Below are positions 1 through 7,554 of a DNA stretch of 15,971 bases, piece after piece (the first letter of the stretch is position 1; each line of letters starts with the position of its first letter). The position numbers and the translations under genes are program-made. The stretch comes from Bacteroidales bacterium (GTDB lineage Bacteria > Bacteroidota > Bacteroidia > Bacteroidales > WCHB1-69), in the NCBI GenBank assembly GCA_028683685.1, contig JAQUHH010000018.1, forward strand, positions 1 to 15,971, in the 5' to 3' direction. The notes below the pieces were generated by a model. That model made no database searches, was not told the DNA's origin, and saw only the letters and a list, made by a program, of their open reading frames with translations.

Positions 1-823
1 TGATAATTTCGTTAAGCAACAACATACTATCTTTTATATTGTTCTCGACAATAAAATCAACAATTCTGAAAAAATAATCATAATCCAGAATATTCAAATT
101 GGCGATGACATCAATATACGTTAAGTTTTTTCCTGAAAAACTAACCATTTGGTCAAAAAGGCTCAAAGCATCTCTCAACCCACCGTCTGCTTTTTGAGCA
201 ATCATATTCAATGCTTCATCTTCGGCAATAACACCTTCAGATTCAGCCACAAATTTCAAATGCAACGCAATGTCTTCGATGGTAATCCGACGAAAATCGA
301 AAATCTGACAACGTGAAAGAATCGTTGGGATGATTTTATGTTTTTCTGTGGTTGCCAAAATAAATTTAGCATATGGAGGCGGTTCTTCCAATGTTTTCAA
401 AAAGGCATTAAAAGCACTTGAAGAAAGCATGTGAACCTCATCGATAATATAAACTTTATATTTTCCTCCTTGTGGTGGAATTCGGACTTGATCAACAAGT
501 TCTCGCATTTTGTCCACCGAATTATTAGAAGCTGCATCCAATTCATAAATATTCATGGAGGCACTGTGGTCGAAACTTTTACACGAATCACAAACATTAC
601 AAGGTTCCCCTTCTTCGCTTAAGTGGGGACAATTTAATGCTTTTGCCAAAATCCGAGCACAAGTTGTTTTTCCAACACCTCTGGGTCCACAAAAAAGAAA
701 TGCTTGTGCCACTTGATTTGTTTTAATGGCATTTTGCAAAGTTTTGGTAATAGAATCCTGTCCTACTACCGTGCTAAACTGAGCGGGTCTGTATTTTCGA
801 GCTGATACGATAAACTGTTCCAT
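1..823 (-). CDS. dnaX: DNA polymerase III subunit gamma/tau (N-terminal part, cut by window edge)
   Basis: This is the ATPase of the DNA polymerase III clamp loader, which opens the sliding clamp and places it on primed DNA at the replication fork. Translation from the ATG at 823 gives 274 residues before the window ends, so the C-terminal part is missing. Visible motifs are Walker A GPRGVGKTT (residues 46-54), four zinc-binding cysteines (65, 75, 78, 81), Walker B IIDE (126-129) followed by VHML, the sensor 1 ATT (157-159) and the SRC motif with the arginine finger (R171). All are in the canonical order of the DnaX AAA+ module. The start is supported by the standard N-terminus MEQFIVSARKYRP and by a TAnnTTTG box 27 bases upstream. 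The gene is divergent from nothing nearby: the arginine decarboxylase gene ends 166 bases upstream on the same strand. Any programmed frameshift site would lie outside the window. Confidence 0.97.
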   Translation of the reverse strand, partial: MEQFIVSARKYRPAQFSTVVGQDSITKTLQNAIKTNQVAQAFLFCGPRGVGKTTCARILAKALNCPHLSEEGEPCNVCDSCKSFDHSASMNIYELDAASNNSVDKMRELVDQVRIPPQGGKYKVYIIDEVHMLSSSAFNAFLKTLEEPPPYAKFILATTEKHKIIPTILSRCQIFDFRRITIEDIALHLKFVAESEGVIAEDEALNMIAQKADGGLRDALSLFDQMVSFSGKNLTYIDVIANLNILDYDYFFRIVDFIVENNIKDSMLLLNEII

Positions 824-849
824 CCTAATATTTTACTTAGATTAATCTA

Positions 850-857
850 CAAAAATA
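850..857 (-). promoter_or_regulatory. Bacteroidota -7 promoter box for dnaX
   Basis: The minus strand reads TATTTTTG, a match to TAnnTTTG, ending 26 bases before the dnaX ATG. No convincing -33 TTG element is seen at the usual distance, so the call rests on the -7 box and its position alone. Confidence 0.5.
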
Positions 858-989
858 CAATAAATTTGAAGTTTAAGCTAAGATGAGCTTCATATTTTAT
901 TCAAAATTAAAATTAATTTAGAACAAAAAAGACACTTTTCGATAAAATGGACATAAAAGGCTTTCAACGAAATAAATATCAGGACATTA

Positions 990-2381
990 TTAGTATCCCA
1001 ATATTTTTAGCATTGATTTATAACTTTGTTCTTTGGCAAAAAGTTTAGGATACAATTCGCCATCTTCATCTTTGTCGATAATCACAATTTTAGGACTGGG
1101 CAGAAGACAATGTTGAATTCCACCGTATCCACCAATGCTTTCTTGATAAGCTCCAGTATGAAAAAGACCAATATATTGTGTGTCTCCATTGGTGATTTTG
1201 GGCAAGAAAACAGCATTCGCGTGTGCTTCGGAATTATAATAATCCTGACTATCGCAGGTCAATCCACCCAGAAAAACACGCTCGTATTCTTTGTCCCAGT
1301 TATTCACCGCCAACAAAATATACCGTTGACTAATGGCCCATGTGTCGGGCAAAGTAGTCATAAAAGAACTATCAATCATGTCCCACAACTCGCGATCATT
1401 TTGCTGCTTCTGACCCATTATTGAATACAATATCGCCCCACTTTCACCCACTGTGAATGAACCAAACTCAGTAAAAATATCGGGTTCAACAACATCGTTG
1501 CGATTGCAAATGCTTTTTATCTGTGCAATAATCTCATCAATCATGTAGTCATATTCATATTCAAACGATAAGGAATTCTTAATTGGAAGTCCTCCACCTA
1601 GGTTCAAAGAATCCAATTCGGGACAAACTTTTTTCAATTCACAGTATACATTAACGCACTTGGTTAACTCATTCCAGTAGTATGCAGTGTCATGAATTCC
1701 GGTATTAATAAAGAAATGCAACATCTTTAATTCGAATTTGGGATTGTTTTTTATCTTTTCATGATAAAAACTTAAAACATCATTGTATCGAATTCCAAGT
1801 CGTGATGTATAAAACTCAAAACGTGGCTCTTCCTCAGCTGCAATGCGAATTCCCACCTTGCATTTTGCTTTTAAAACAGCATCAATTTCATCCAATTCGG
1901 CTTTATTATCCAAAATCGGAATGGTATTCACAAATCCATTATTGATTGCATTTACAATATTCTCAATGTATTGTGGCTTTTTAAAACCATTGCAAATGAT
2001 ATAATTCTCTTTGTCCAACTTTCCTTGCTCAAACATCTCTTCTATTATATTAATGTCAAAAGCGGAGGATGTTTCCAAATGCACATCATTTTTCAAAACC
2101 TCTTCTATTACAAATGAGAAGTGAGAACTTTTGGTGCAATAACAATAATGATATTCGCCTTCATAATCTGATTTGGCGATAGCCACATTAAACCAACGCT
2201 TCGCCCTCTGAATGTTTTGACTAATCTTGGGAAGAAAATATATCTTCAATGGTGTCCCATATTGCTTAATCAAATCCATCAACGAAATGTCGTGGAAAGT
2301 CAACTCATCATCTACCAAAGCAAACTCATCTTGAGGAAACTCAAGAGTTTGTTCAATCAAATCAATGTACTTGTTTTTCAT
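990..2381 (-). CDS. speA: Biosynthetic arginine decarboxylase (PLP-dependent, fold III)
   Basis: The enzyme decarboxylates arginine to agmatine, the first step of the agmatine route to putrescine and spermidine, in the cytoplasm. From the ATG at 2381 the protein has 463 residues, the usual size of the short arginine decarboxylase of Bacteroidota, not the longer E. coli SpeA type. The PLP-binding lysine is K84 in YCTKSSHF. A phosphate-binding glycine run LGGG is at 261-264, EFGSFTVGESG at 305-315, the catalytic pair in LTCDSQD is C376/D377, and GAYQ at 410-413 carries the conserved tyrosine. An ATG 15 codons further upstream (2426) is open, but it lies upstream of the likely promoter box at 2404-2411 and its extra residues have no family counterpart, so I chose 2381. 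Exact substrate (arginine rather than diaminopimelate or another diamine precursor) is inferred from overall resemblance to flavobacterial arginine decarboxylases. Confidence 0.9.
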   Translation of the reverse strand: MKNKYIDLIEQTLEFPQDEFALVDDELTFHDISLMDLIKQYGTPLKIYFLPKISQNIQRAKRWFNVAIAKSDYEGEYHYCYCTKSSHFSFVIEEVLKNDVHLETSSAFDINIIEEMFEQGKLDKENYIICNGFKKPQYIENIVNAINNGFVNTIPILDNKAELDEIDAVLKAKCKVGIRIAAEEEPRFEFYTSRLGIRYNDVLSFYHEKIKNNPKFELKMLHFFINTGIHDTAYYWNELTKCVNVYCELKKVCPELDSLNLGGGLPIKNSLSFEYEYDYMIDEIIAQIKSICNRNDVVEPDIFTEFGSFTVGESGAILYSIMGQKQQNDRELWDMIDSSFMTTLPDTWAISQRYILLAVNNWDKEYERVFLGGLTCDSQDYYNSEAHANAVFLPKITNGDTQYIGLFHTGAYQESIGGYGGIQHCLLPSPKIVIIDKDEDGELYPKLFAKEQSYKSMLKILGY

Positions 2382-2403
2382 AGCTGTGTAAAAAATTGGA
2401 TTG

Positions 2404-2411
2404 CAAAAGTA
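2404..2411 (-). promoter_or_regulatory. -7 promoter box for the arginine decarboxylase gene
   Basis: The minus strand reads TACTTTTG (TAnnTTTG), 22 bases before the ATG at 2381. Transcription would start a few bases downstream, after the alternative ATG at 2426, so the box decides the start codon. A TTTTG lies 14 bases upstream, closer than the usual -33 spacing. Confidence 0.55.
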
Positions 2412-2500
2412 TTTAATTTTACTCACAAAACACGAACCAAGTTACTTAGTTCACCAACTTTAACACAATGTAAACAACTTGGATTGGAAAAAAGACTGAG

Positions 2501-2659
2501 AGAGATTGAAGAGATTGAAGAGATTGAGAGAGATTGAAGAGATTGAAAAGATTGAAGAGATTGAAGAGATTGAGAGAGATTGAGAGAGATTGAGAGAGAT
2601 TGAGAGAGATTGAAGAGATTGAAGAGATTGAAGAGATTGAGAGAGATTGAAGAGATTAA
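2501..2659. repeat. Short tandem array of 9- and 10-base units (17 units)
   Basis: The plus strand holds 17 consecutive units: eleven of 9 bases (AGAGATTGA) and six of 10 bases (GAGAGATTGA). In order, the unit lengths are 9,9,9,10,9,9,9,9,10,10,10,10,9,9,9,10,9. Only two units vary: the sixth (AAAGATTGA) and the last (AGAGATTAA). The array is purine-rich with a TT pair in every unit. It sits in the divergent intergenic region, about 90 bases upstream of the arginine decarboxylase promoter box and 130 bases upstream of the mtaB promoter box. Because the minus-strand unit contains no stop in any frame, it creates spurious low-complexity open frames. No function can be read from the sequence. 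Confidence 0.95.
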
Positions 2660-2790
2660 AAATTTCATCAGCCACCTAACTACTCAGTCAGCTGTTCTCT
2701 GTCGCTTTTTAAAATTACATTAATTTCCTATATTATTATCGGACAACAATGATTTTCATTACAAAAAAGATACAGATAGAAAAATAGCTG

Positions 2791-2798
2791 TATTTTTG
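2791..2798 (+). promoter_or_regulatory. -7 promoter box for mtaB, implying a leaderless or near-leaderless mRNA
   Basis: TATTTTTG (TAnnTTTG) ends only four bases before the mtaB ATG at 2803. With transcription starting a few bases after this element, the message would begin at or within a few bases of the start codon. Confidence 0.5.
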
Positions 2799-2802
2799 CC
2801 TC

Positions 2803-4095
2803 ATGAAAACAAGAATCGCATTCCACACTCTTGGATGCAAGCTGAACTACAGCGAAACATCCCATATATCAAAATTACTGGATCATAATACTTTTGAAGA
2901 GACTGATTTTAAAGGAGAAGCAGACGTGTACGTAATTAACACATGCACCGTTACTTCTACGGCGGAGAAAAAGTGCCGAAGTTTTGCTCGAGCTGCTCGC
3001 AAGAGAAACCCTCAATCAAAAATTGTGTTTATGGGCTGCTATTCAGAGCTAAAAGCAAAAGAACTTCAAGATTCGGGCGAAATAGATTTGATTATTGGAA
3101 GCTCAAACAAGTTTGAACTTCCCGAGCTTCTGTTATCTTTGGTAAATGGCAAACAATCGGAAGTAGTTCATGTAGACGAAAATGCACGGGATACATTTTT
3201 TTCTTCATGGTCGAGTGAAGGCCGAACCCGTACCTTTTTAAAAATCCAAGACGGTTGCGATTATTTCTGTGCATACTGTGCTGTACCTTTGGCTCGTGGC
3301 GCCAGCCGAAGCGATACCATCGAAAATGTAATAAAAAATGCAAAAGAAATTGTAGCCCAAAACATCAAGGAAATTGTTCTGACAGGAGTCAACATTGGTG
3401 ATTTTGGACGAAAAAATGATCAATCTTTTTATATTCTATTAAAACAACTGTCCGAGATTGACGGACTGGAAAGAATTCGCATCTCCAGCATTGAACCAAA
3501 CTTACTAACGGATGAGATTATTACGATGGTTTCTCAGAATCCCAAAATAATGCCTCACTTTCACATTCCTCTTCAAAACGCTCATCCAAGAATCCTAAAG
3601 GAGATGAAAAGACGTTATTCGCACGAACTGTTTACCGAAAAAATCAACAAAATAAACGAACTGATGCCCGATGCTTGCATCGCTATTGATTTGATTTGTG
3701 GATTCCCTGGTGAGACAGAACAAGACTTCGAAGAGAGCGTAAATTATCTAAGCGAGATCAACATTTCTTATCTTCATGTGTTTCCCTATTCGATTCGAGA
3801 GAACACAGTGGCAGAGAAACTCAGCAATCACTTGCCCGAAAGCATCAAGAAGAAACGGAGTAAAATATTGCATGAACTTTCAGATTTAAAGAAAAACAAA
3901 TTTTATTCCAGTCAAAAAGGGAGCATCCACGATGTTTTATTTGAAGATATCAATCACAATGATATGATTTCGGGCTTTACCGAAAATTACATTCGAGTAA
4001 AAACTAATTACACTAAAGAATTAGCCAACACTATTGTCAAGGTCAAATTGAAACAAATTGACACAGATGGTGTTTATATATGTGAACTCATTTAA
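2803..4095 (+). CDS. mtaB: tRNA t6A37 methylthiotransferase MtaB
   Basis: This radical-SAM enzyme adds a methylthio group to N6-threonylcarbamoyladenosine at position 37 of ANN-decoding tRNAs, giving ms2t6A. The protein has 430 residues, normal for the family. The N-terminal UPF0004 domain carries the three cysteines for the auxiliary Fe-S cluster: C12 in TLGCKLN, C48 in INTCTVT and C79 in MGCYSE. The radical-SAM cluster motif CxxxCxxC is C152, C156, C159 in GCDYFCAYC. The C-terminal 60 residues are where a TRAM domain would lie; its match is weak by eye. MtaB is preferred over MiaB because of the TLGCKLNYSE opening and the CAYCAVPLARG sequence after the cluster. The inositol-monophosphatase family gene follows after 15 bases, so the two are probably co-transcribed. 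Confidence 0.93.
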   Translation: MKTRIAFHTLGCKLNYSETSHISKLLDHNTFEETDFKGEADVYVINTCTVTSTAEKKCRSFARAARKRNPQSKIVFMGCYSELKAKELQDSGEIDLIIGSSNKFELPELLLSLVNGKQSEVVHVDENARDTFFSSWSSEGRTRTFLKIQDGCDYFCAYCAVPLARGASRSDTIENVIKNAKEIVAQNIKEIVLTGVNIGDFGRKNDQSFYILLKQLSEIDGLERIRISSIEPNLLTDEIITMVSQNPKIMPHFHIPLQNAHPRILKEMKRRYSHELFTEKINKINELMPDACIAIDLICGFPGETEQDFEESVNYLSEINISYLHVFPYSIRENTVAEKLSNHLPESIKKKRSKILHELSDLKKNKFYSSQKGSIHDVLFEDINHNDMISGFTENYIRVKTNYTKELANTIVKVKLKQIDTDGVYICELI

Positions 4096-4110
4096 TAAAG
4101 GAAGAAAAAC

Positions 4111-4908
4111 ATGTATTTACAACAAATTTGCACACAAGTTAGAGACATCTGTAAAGAAGTCGGTGCTTTTATGAAAGAAGAGAATGTAAAGATAAAAGCC
4201 AGCGATATTGACAAAAAAGGACTGAATGATTTTGTTACTTATGTAGATAAAACCGCTGAAAAAATGCTGGTTGAACGTTTGCAAAAAATAATTATTGATG
4301 CTGGCTTTATCACCGAAGAAAAAACCATTGAGCAATCAGACGAAGAGTATGTTTGGATTATTGATCCACTTGATGGCACCACAAACTATATTCATGGTTT
4401 GTCGCCCTATGCCATTAGCATTGGTTTGAAGCGAGATGATGAAATAATTTTGGGCGTTGTTTATGTCATAGAACCCAACGAAATGTTTTATGCATGGAAA
4501 GAAGGTGGAGCTTGGCTTAACGGATATCCCATTCATGTTTCAGAAAGCAAAAAACTAAGCGATTCCCTTTTGGCAACAGGTTTCCCCTACTCCGACTATT
4601 CGGGCATGGAAGCATACATGGCTCTTTTTGAACATTTGATGAAAAACTCTCATGGATTGAGGCGACTGGGTTCAGCAGCTACCGATTTGGTGTATGTTGC
4701 CTGCGGTCGCATGGACGCTTTTTATGAATATGGATTAAGCTCTTGGGATGTTGCTGCAGGTGCTTTCATTGTAAAAGAAGCCGGTGGGAAAGTCAACGAC
4801 TTTTGGGGTGGTGAAGATTGGTTATTTGGCAAAACTTTAGTCTCAGGAACGGTGGAAGTGACCGATGAACTCACCCAATTGACCAAACACTATTTTAAAA
4901 AAGAGTAG
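4111..4908 (+). CDS. suhB: Inositol-1-monophosphatase family phosphatase
   Basis: The protein belongs to the Mg2+-dependent, Li+-sensitive FIG superfamily, which hydrolyses inositol monophosphates and related sugar phosphates. It has 265 residues, full length for the family. Metal-binding residues are visible: E69/E70, the signature IDPLDGTTNY (D85 and D88), and W212-D213 in SSWDVAAGA near the C-terminus. The RRLGSAATDL segment (184-193) is also typical. The ATG is preceded by AAAGGAAGAAA, one of the few purine-rich ribosome-binding-like stretches in the window. It sits 15 bases after mtaB. Substrate cannot be assigned from sequence: members include inositol monophosphatase and the 3'-phosphoadenosine phosphatase CysQ. 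The conserved residues look like the SuhB/IMPase branch, so the symbol is tentative. Confidence 0.88.
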   Translation: MYLQQICTQVRDICKEVGAFMKEENVKIKASDIDKKGLNDFVTYVDKTAEKMLVERLQKIIIDAGFITEEKTIEQSDEEYVWIIDPLDGTTNYIHGLSPYAISIGLKRDDEIILGVVYVIEPNEMFYAWKEGGAWLNGYPIHVSESKKLSDSLLATGFPYSDYSGMEAYMALFEHLMKNSHGLRRLGSAATDLVYVACGRMDAFYEYGLSSWDVAAGAFIVKEAGGKVNDFWGGEDWLFGKTLVSGTVEVTDELTQLTKHYFKKE

Positions 4909-4954
4909 CCGAACTAAAACAGTCTTTTTTTATTATTCATTTCAGAATTTAGAA

Positions 4955-4962
4955 TATCTTTG
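4955..4962 (+). promoter_or_regulatory. -7 promoter box for the NfeD-type protease gene
   Basis: TATCTTTG (TAnnTTTG) ends 29 bases before the ATG at 4992, in the 83-base gap after the phosphatase gene. It suggests that the downstream gene is transcribed independently of mtaB and suhB. Confidence 0.5.
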
Positions 4963-4991
4963 CTCTATTAATATTTTCTAATTCCTATTTT

Positions 4992-6368
4992 ATGAAAAAA
5001 ATAATCGCTATTATCTGTAGTATAATTTTGCTACAAACATCCTTATTTTCGATCAATGATTCCATTATTGAGGTACCAAGCCCCAAAAAAGCACATACCA
5101 TTCAAAAAGTGTACACTTTCGAAATCCATGACGACATTGCTCCACCTGTGGAACGCAAAACAAAAAAAGCGATGAAAGATGCAAAAGAGAACAATATAGA
5201 TTTGATTATACTTCATTTAAATACATTTGGTGGAATGTTGAATTCTGCCGACAACATTCGCACTATGCTTTTGGAATCGGAGATTCCAGTGTGGGTTTTT
5301 ATCGACAATAATGCTGCTTCTGCGGGAGCTTTAATTTCGATTGCGTGCGATAGCATATACATGCGTCCGGGTGCAAATATTGGAGCCGCTTCGGTGGTCA
5401 ACCAAACGGGTGAAATAATGCCCGACAAATATCAATCTTACATGCGTTCGATGATGCGATCAACCGCACAAGCCAAAGGACGGGATCCAAAAATTGCCGA
5501 AGCAATGGTTGATCCAAGAATTTATATCGAAGGCATAAACGACTCCAATAAAGTGCTTACATTTACCACAGAAGAAGCCATCATGCACGGCTATTGTGAA
5601 GGAAGTGCCGAAAATATCGAACAGATTTTGAAAGATAACAATATTGAAAACTACACCATTGTCGAACAAAAACTATCATGGATTGACCTCTTCATTAGTT
5701 TTCTTGTAAATCCAGCAGTTAGCGGAATTCTTATTATGCTGATTATTGGAGGAATCTATTTTGAATTACAAACGCCCGGAGTTGGTTTTCCACTTGTCAT
5801 GGCAATTTTAGGAGCGACACTTTACTTTGCACCTCTGTATCTGGAAGGCTTGGCTGCCAATTGGGAAATTTTACTTTTTATGGTAGGCTTGGCACTGCTT
5901 GCGGTAGAAATATTTGTGATTCCCGGATTTGGAGTCGCTGGAATTTCGGGAATCTTTTTAATCATTTTATCTTTAACGCTCAGTCTTGTTAGCAACCAAG
6001 GCTTCGATTTTAGTTTTACAGGAACGACTCCCGTCATAAAAGCATTTTTTACCGTAATTATTGCCATGGGTCTAGCCTTTTTCGCTTCCATTTGGCTTAG
6101 CCAAAAGCTATTTACGACCTCTCGTTTTGGGGAACTAGCATTATCATCAACACAAGAAGCGAGCGATGGTTTTACCTCTGCCGATTTAAGTCTAAAAGAA
6201 TTTATCGGGCAAACTGCTACGGCAGAAACCATGCTTCGTCCCGCTGGAAAAATCAGAATTGATGAAGACGTTTATGACGCCACTGCCGAAACGGGCTACA
6301 TCAACAAAGACGAATTAGTGGTGGTTATGAAATTCGAAAATCAACAGATGATAGTTCGGAAAAAGTGA
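4992..6368 (+). CDS. NfeD family membrane-bound ClpP-class serine protease (long form)
   Basis: Long NfeD proteins combine a periplasmic ClpP-like serine protease, a membrane region and a C-terminal OB-fold; they often partner with stomatin/SPFH proteins in membrane quality control. Here, 458 residues begin with a signal peptide (1-20). The protease domain spans about 35-220: NTFGGML (77-83) fits the oxyanion-hole region, and NNAASAGAL (106-114) contains the nucleophile S110. K146 in MPDKYQSYM is the likely catalytic lysine of the Ser-Lys dyad known from the archaeal homologue PH1510. Hydrophobic helices lie at about 233-256, 264-283, 293-333 (two segments) and 348-370. The OB-fold NfeD domain is about 403-458. 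No stomatin-type gene is adjacent in the window, which is a difference from many nfeD loci; the partner, if any, would be encoded elsewhere. Confidence 0.92.
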   Translation: MKKIIAIICSIILLQTSLFSINDSIIEVPSPKKAHTIQKVYTFEIHDDIAPPVERKTKKAMKDAKENNIDLIILHLNTFGGMLNSADNIRTMLLESEIPVWVFIDNNAASAGALISIACDSIYMRPGANIGAASVVNQTGEIMPDKYQSYMRSMMRSTAQAKGRDPKIAEAMVDPRIYIEGINDSNKVLTFTTEEAIMHGYCEGSAENIEQILKDNNIENYTIVEQKLSWIDLFISFLVNPAVSGILIMLIIGGIYFELQTPGVGFPLVMAILGATLYFAPLYLEGLAANWEILLFMVGLALLAVEIFVIPGFGVAGISGIFLIILSLTLSLVSNQGFDFSFTGTTPVIKAFFTVIIAMGLAFFASIWLSQKLFTTSRFGELALSSTQEASDGFTSADLSLKEFIGQTATAETMLRPAGKIRIDEDVYDATAETGYINKDELVVVMKFENQQMIVRKK

Positions 6369-6534
6369 AATAAACAGTTTTTGACATACCTACTCCTTTG
6401 ATTTAGAACTTAGAAACGTAAAAAAAACGGATAAAGATTTATAAAATCACATCTGAAAAAGTAGAAATAAAAATTGGTTGGAAGTATTATCCCAAAATGA
6501 TGCTAAAGCATAAAAGATTTTTTCACAAAGGTTA

Positions 6535-6660
6535 ATTCAGTGGGCTGAAGCCAAAGGAATAAATAGCTTTAATTCGGAAATAAAATAAAAACTCATTTAT
6601 TACAGTCCGATTTATCGGACTGACAATAAAACAGACCTCTACAGCAGGGCTTTAGCCCCA
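6535..6660. repeat. MITE-like/REP-like intergenic element, copy 1
   Basis: This roughly 125-base unit starts with CAGTGGGCTGAAGCC and ends with GGGCTTTAGCCCCA; the two ends are imperfect inverted repeats of each other. Inside is a perfect palindromic hairpin, CAGTCCGAT-TT-ATCGGACTG (6603-6622). A second small hairpin, GGGCTTTAGCCC, is at 6647-6658. Copy 2 follows after 10 bases in the same orientation. It lies between the convergent nfeD and GldM-like genes, so the hairpins may also terminate transcription. No protein-coding capacity is seen. Confidence 0.85.
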
Positions 6661-6670
6661 TATTTTGATT

Positions 6671-6795
6671 ATTCAGTGGGCTGAAACCAAAAAAATAGAT
6701 AGATTTAATTCGGAAATAAAATAAAACTCATTTATTACAGTCCGATTTATCGGACTGATAAGAGAATAGAAATATTCAACGGGGCTTTAGCCCCA
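6671..6795. repeat. MITE-like/REP-like intergenic element, copy 2
   Basis: This is a direct repeat of copy 1. The central 55-60 bases, from TTTAATTCGGAAATAAAATA through the CAGTCCGAT hairpin (6738-6757), are almost identical with one single-base length difference; the flanking parts are more diverged. The closing hairpin is longer here, GGGGCTTTAGCCCC (6781-6794). The rest of 6369-6884 is AT-rich and I see nothing else recognisable in it. Confidence 0.85.
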
Positions 6796-6884
6796 TTCTG
6801 AAACGAAATCCAAATAATAGATAAATAAGTAAAATAGTTTTTTCAAAAACAAACAGAAGTATTTTAAGATTTTTTTGACAGTCC

Positions 6885-7544
6885 CTATTTAATCTTTACT
6901 GTATAAATACCACCTAAATCGCCATAATCTTTTACCTCAATATTTGAAATTTTTATCTCATCCCCCTCTCCTAAATCATTGAGAATTTTATCCATTACAC
7001 CCTCTGGTATTTTATTTCCATTTACTGTTGTAAAGAAAGCATTTTGTTCTTTTCCAAATGCAATATTAAATTTTTTAATTGTGAATTTTGTTTCGACTCC
7101 AAAGAAAAAATTATCATCAAGAAGAACAAACAACGCATTGTAATTTTTCAACTCTGCTTTTGTCATCTCAAATAAAAAATAATCTTTTGCCGATTTGCCA
7201 AAGATTATGAAATCCAAATAAGGACTAATCGGCAATACTTTAAAAATGTATGAACCAATAATTATTGTATCCTTATTCTCAAGCTTATTGATTTTTAAAG
7301 ATATTTGTATCACATTTTCAGTCACCAATAAAGAGTAATCAACTCCACCAATCTTTTGTATTTCAGCATTTTCGGCAGTGAGCCATACATTATCAGGGTT
7401 CACGCCCGTAATGGAAACGCGTATTGGATTATCGACATGTCGATAAACAATGTTTAAACCTGCATTTGCAACAACTACTTCTTGTGCTTTCATTGTATAG
7501 AAAACAGCTAGAAATAAAAAGATAAAAACTGTTCTATTTTTCAT
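6885..7544 (-). CDS. Small secreted protein resembling the GldM C-terminal domain
   Basis: GldM is a core subunit of the type IX secretion/gliding motor, anchored in the inner membrane with periplasmic domains. This 219-residue protein carries only the GldM-like C-terminal part. A signal peptide (1-20, ending YTMKA-Q) is followed by EVVVANAGLNIVYRHVDNPI and RVSITGV (residues 22-48), matching the GldM sequence pattern YRGVDNPI..SVPGV. The rest (KVLPISP, FTIKKFNIAF, KILNDLGEGDEIKISNIEV) fits the last GldM beta domain. The inner-membrane helix and N-terminal region of GldM are absent, so it is probably not the motor subunit itself. I chose the ATG at 7544; an ATG 10 codons upstream (7574) overlaps the preceding gene and would put charged residues before the signal peptide. 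It follows the WG-repeat gene by 10 bases. Role unknown. Confidence 0.78.
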   Translation of the reverse strand: MKNRTVFIFLFLAVFYTMKAQEVVVANAGLNIVYRHVDNPIRVSITGVNPDNVWLTAENAEIQKIGGVDYSLLVTENVIQISLKINKLENKDTIIIGSYIFKVLPISPYLDFIIFGKSAKDYFLFEMTKAELKNYNALFVLLDDNFFFGVETKFTIKKFNIAFGKEQNAFFTTVNGNKIPEGVMDKILNDLGEGDEIKISNIEVKDYGDLGGIYTVKIK

Positions 7545-7554
7545 AATATAAATT

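Noticed and set aside
2423..2675. Low-complexity minus-strand open frames of 71 and 81 codons rich in S, L, N, F and Q
   Set aside because: They exist only because the tandem unit has no stop codon in any minus-strand frame; they lack family resemblance and follow the 9/10-base array.
6378..6888. Similar TTTTTGACA sequences at both ends of the nfeD/GldM-like gap
   Set aside because: The match is short and the following bases diverge; a -35-like reading does not apply to Bacteroidota promoters.
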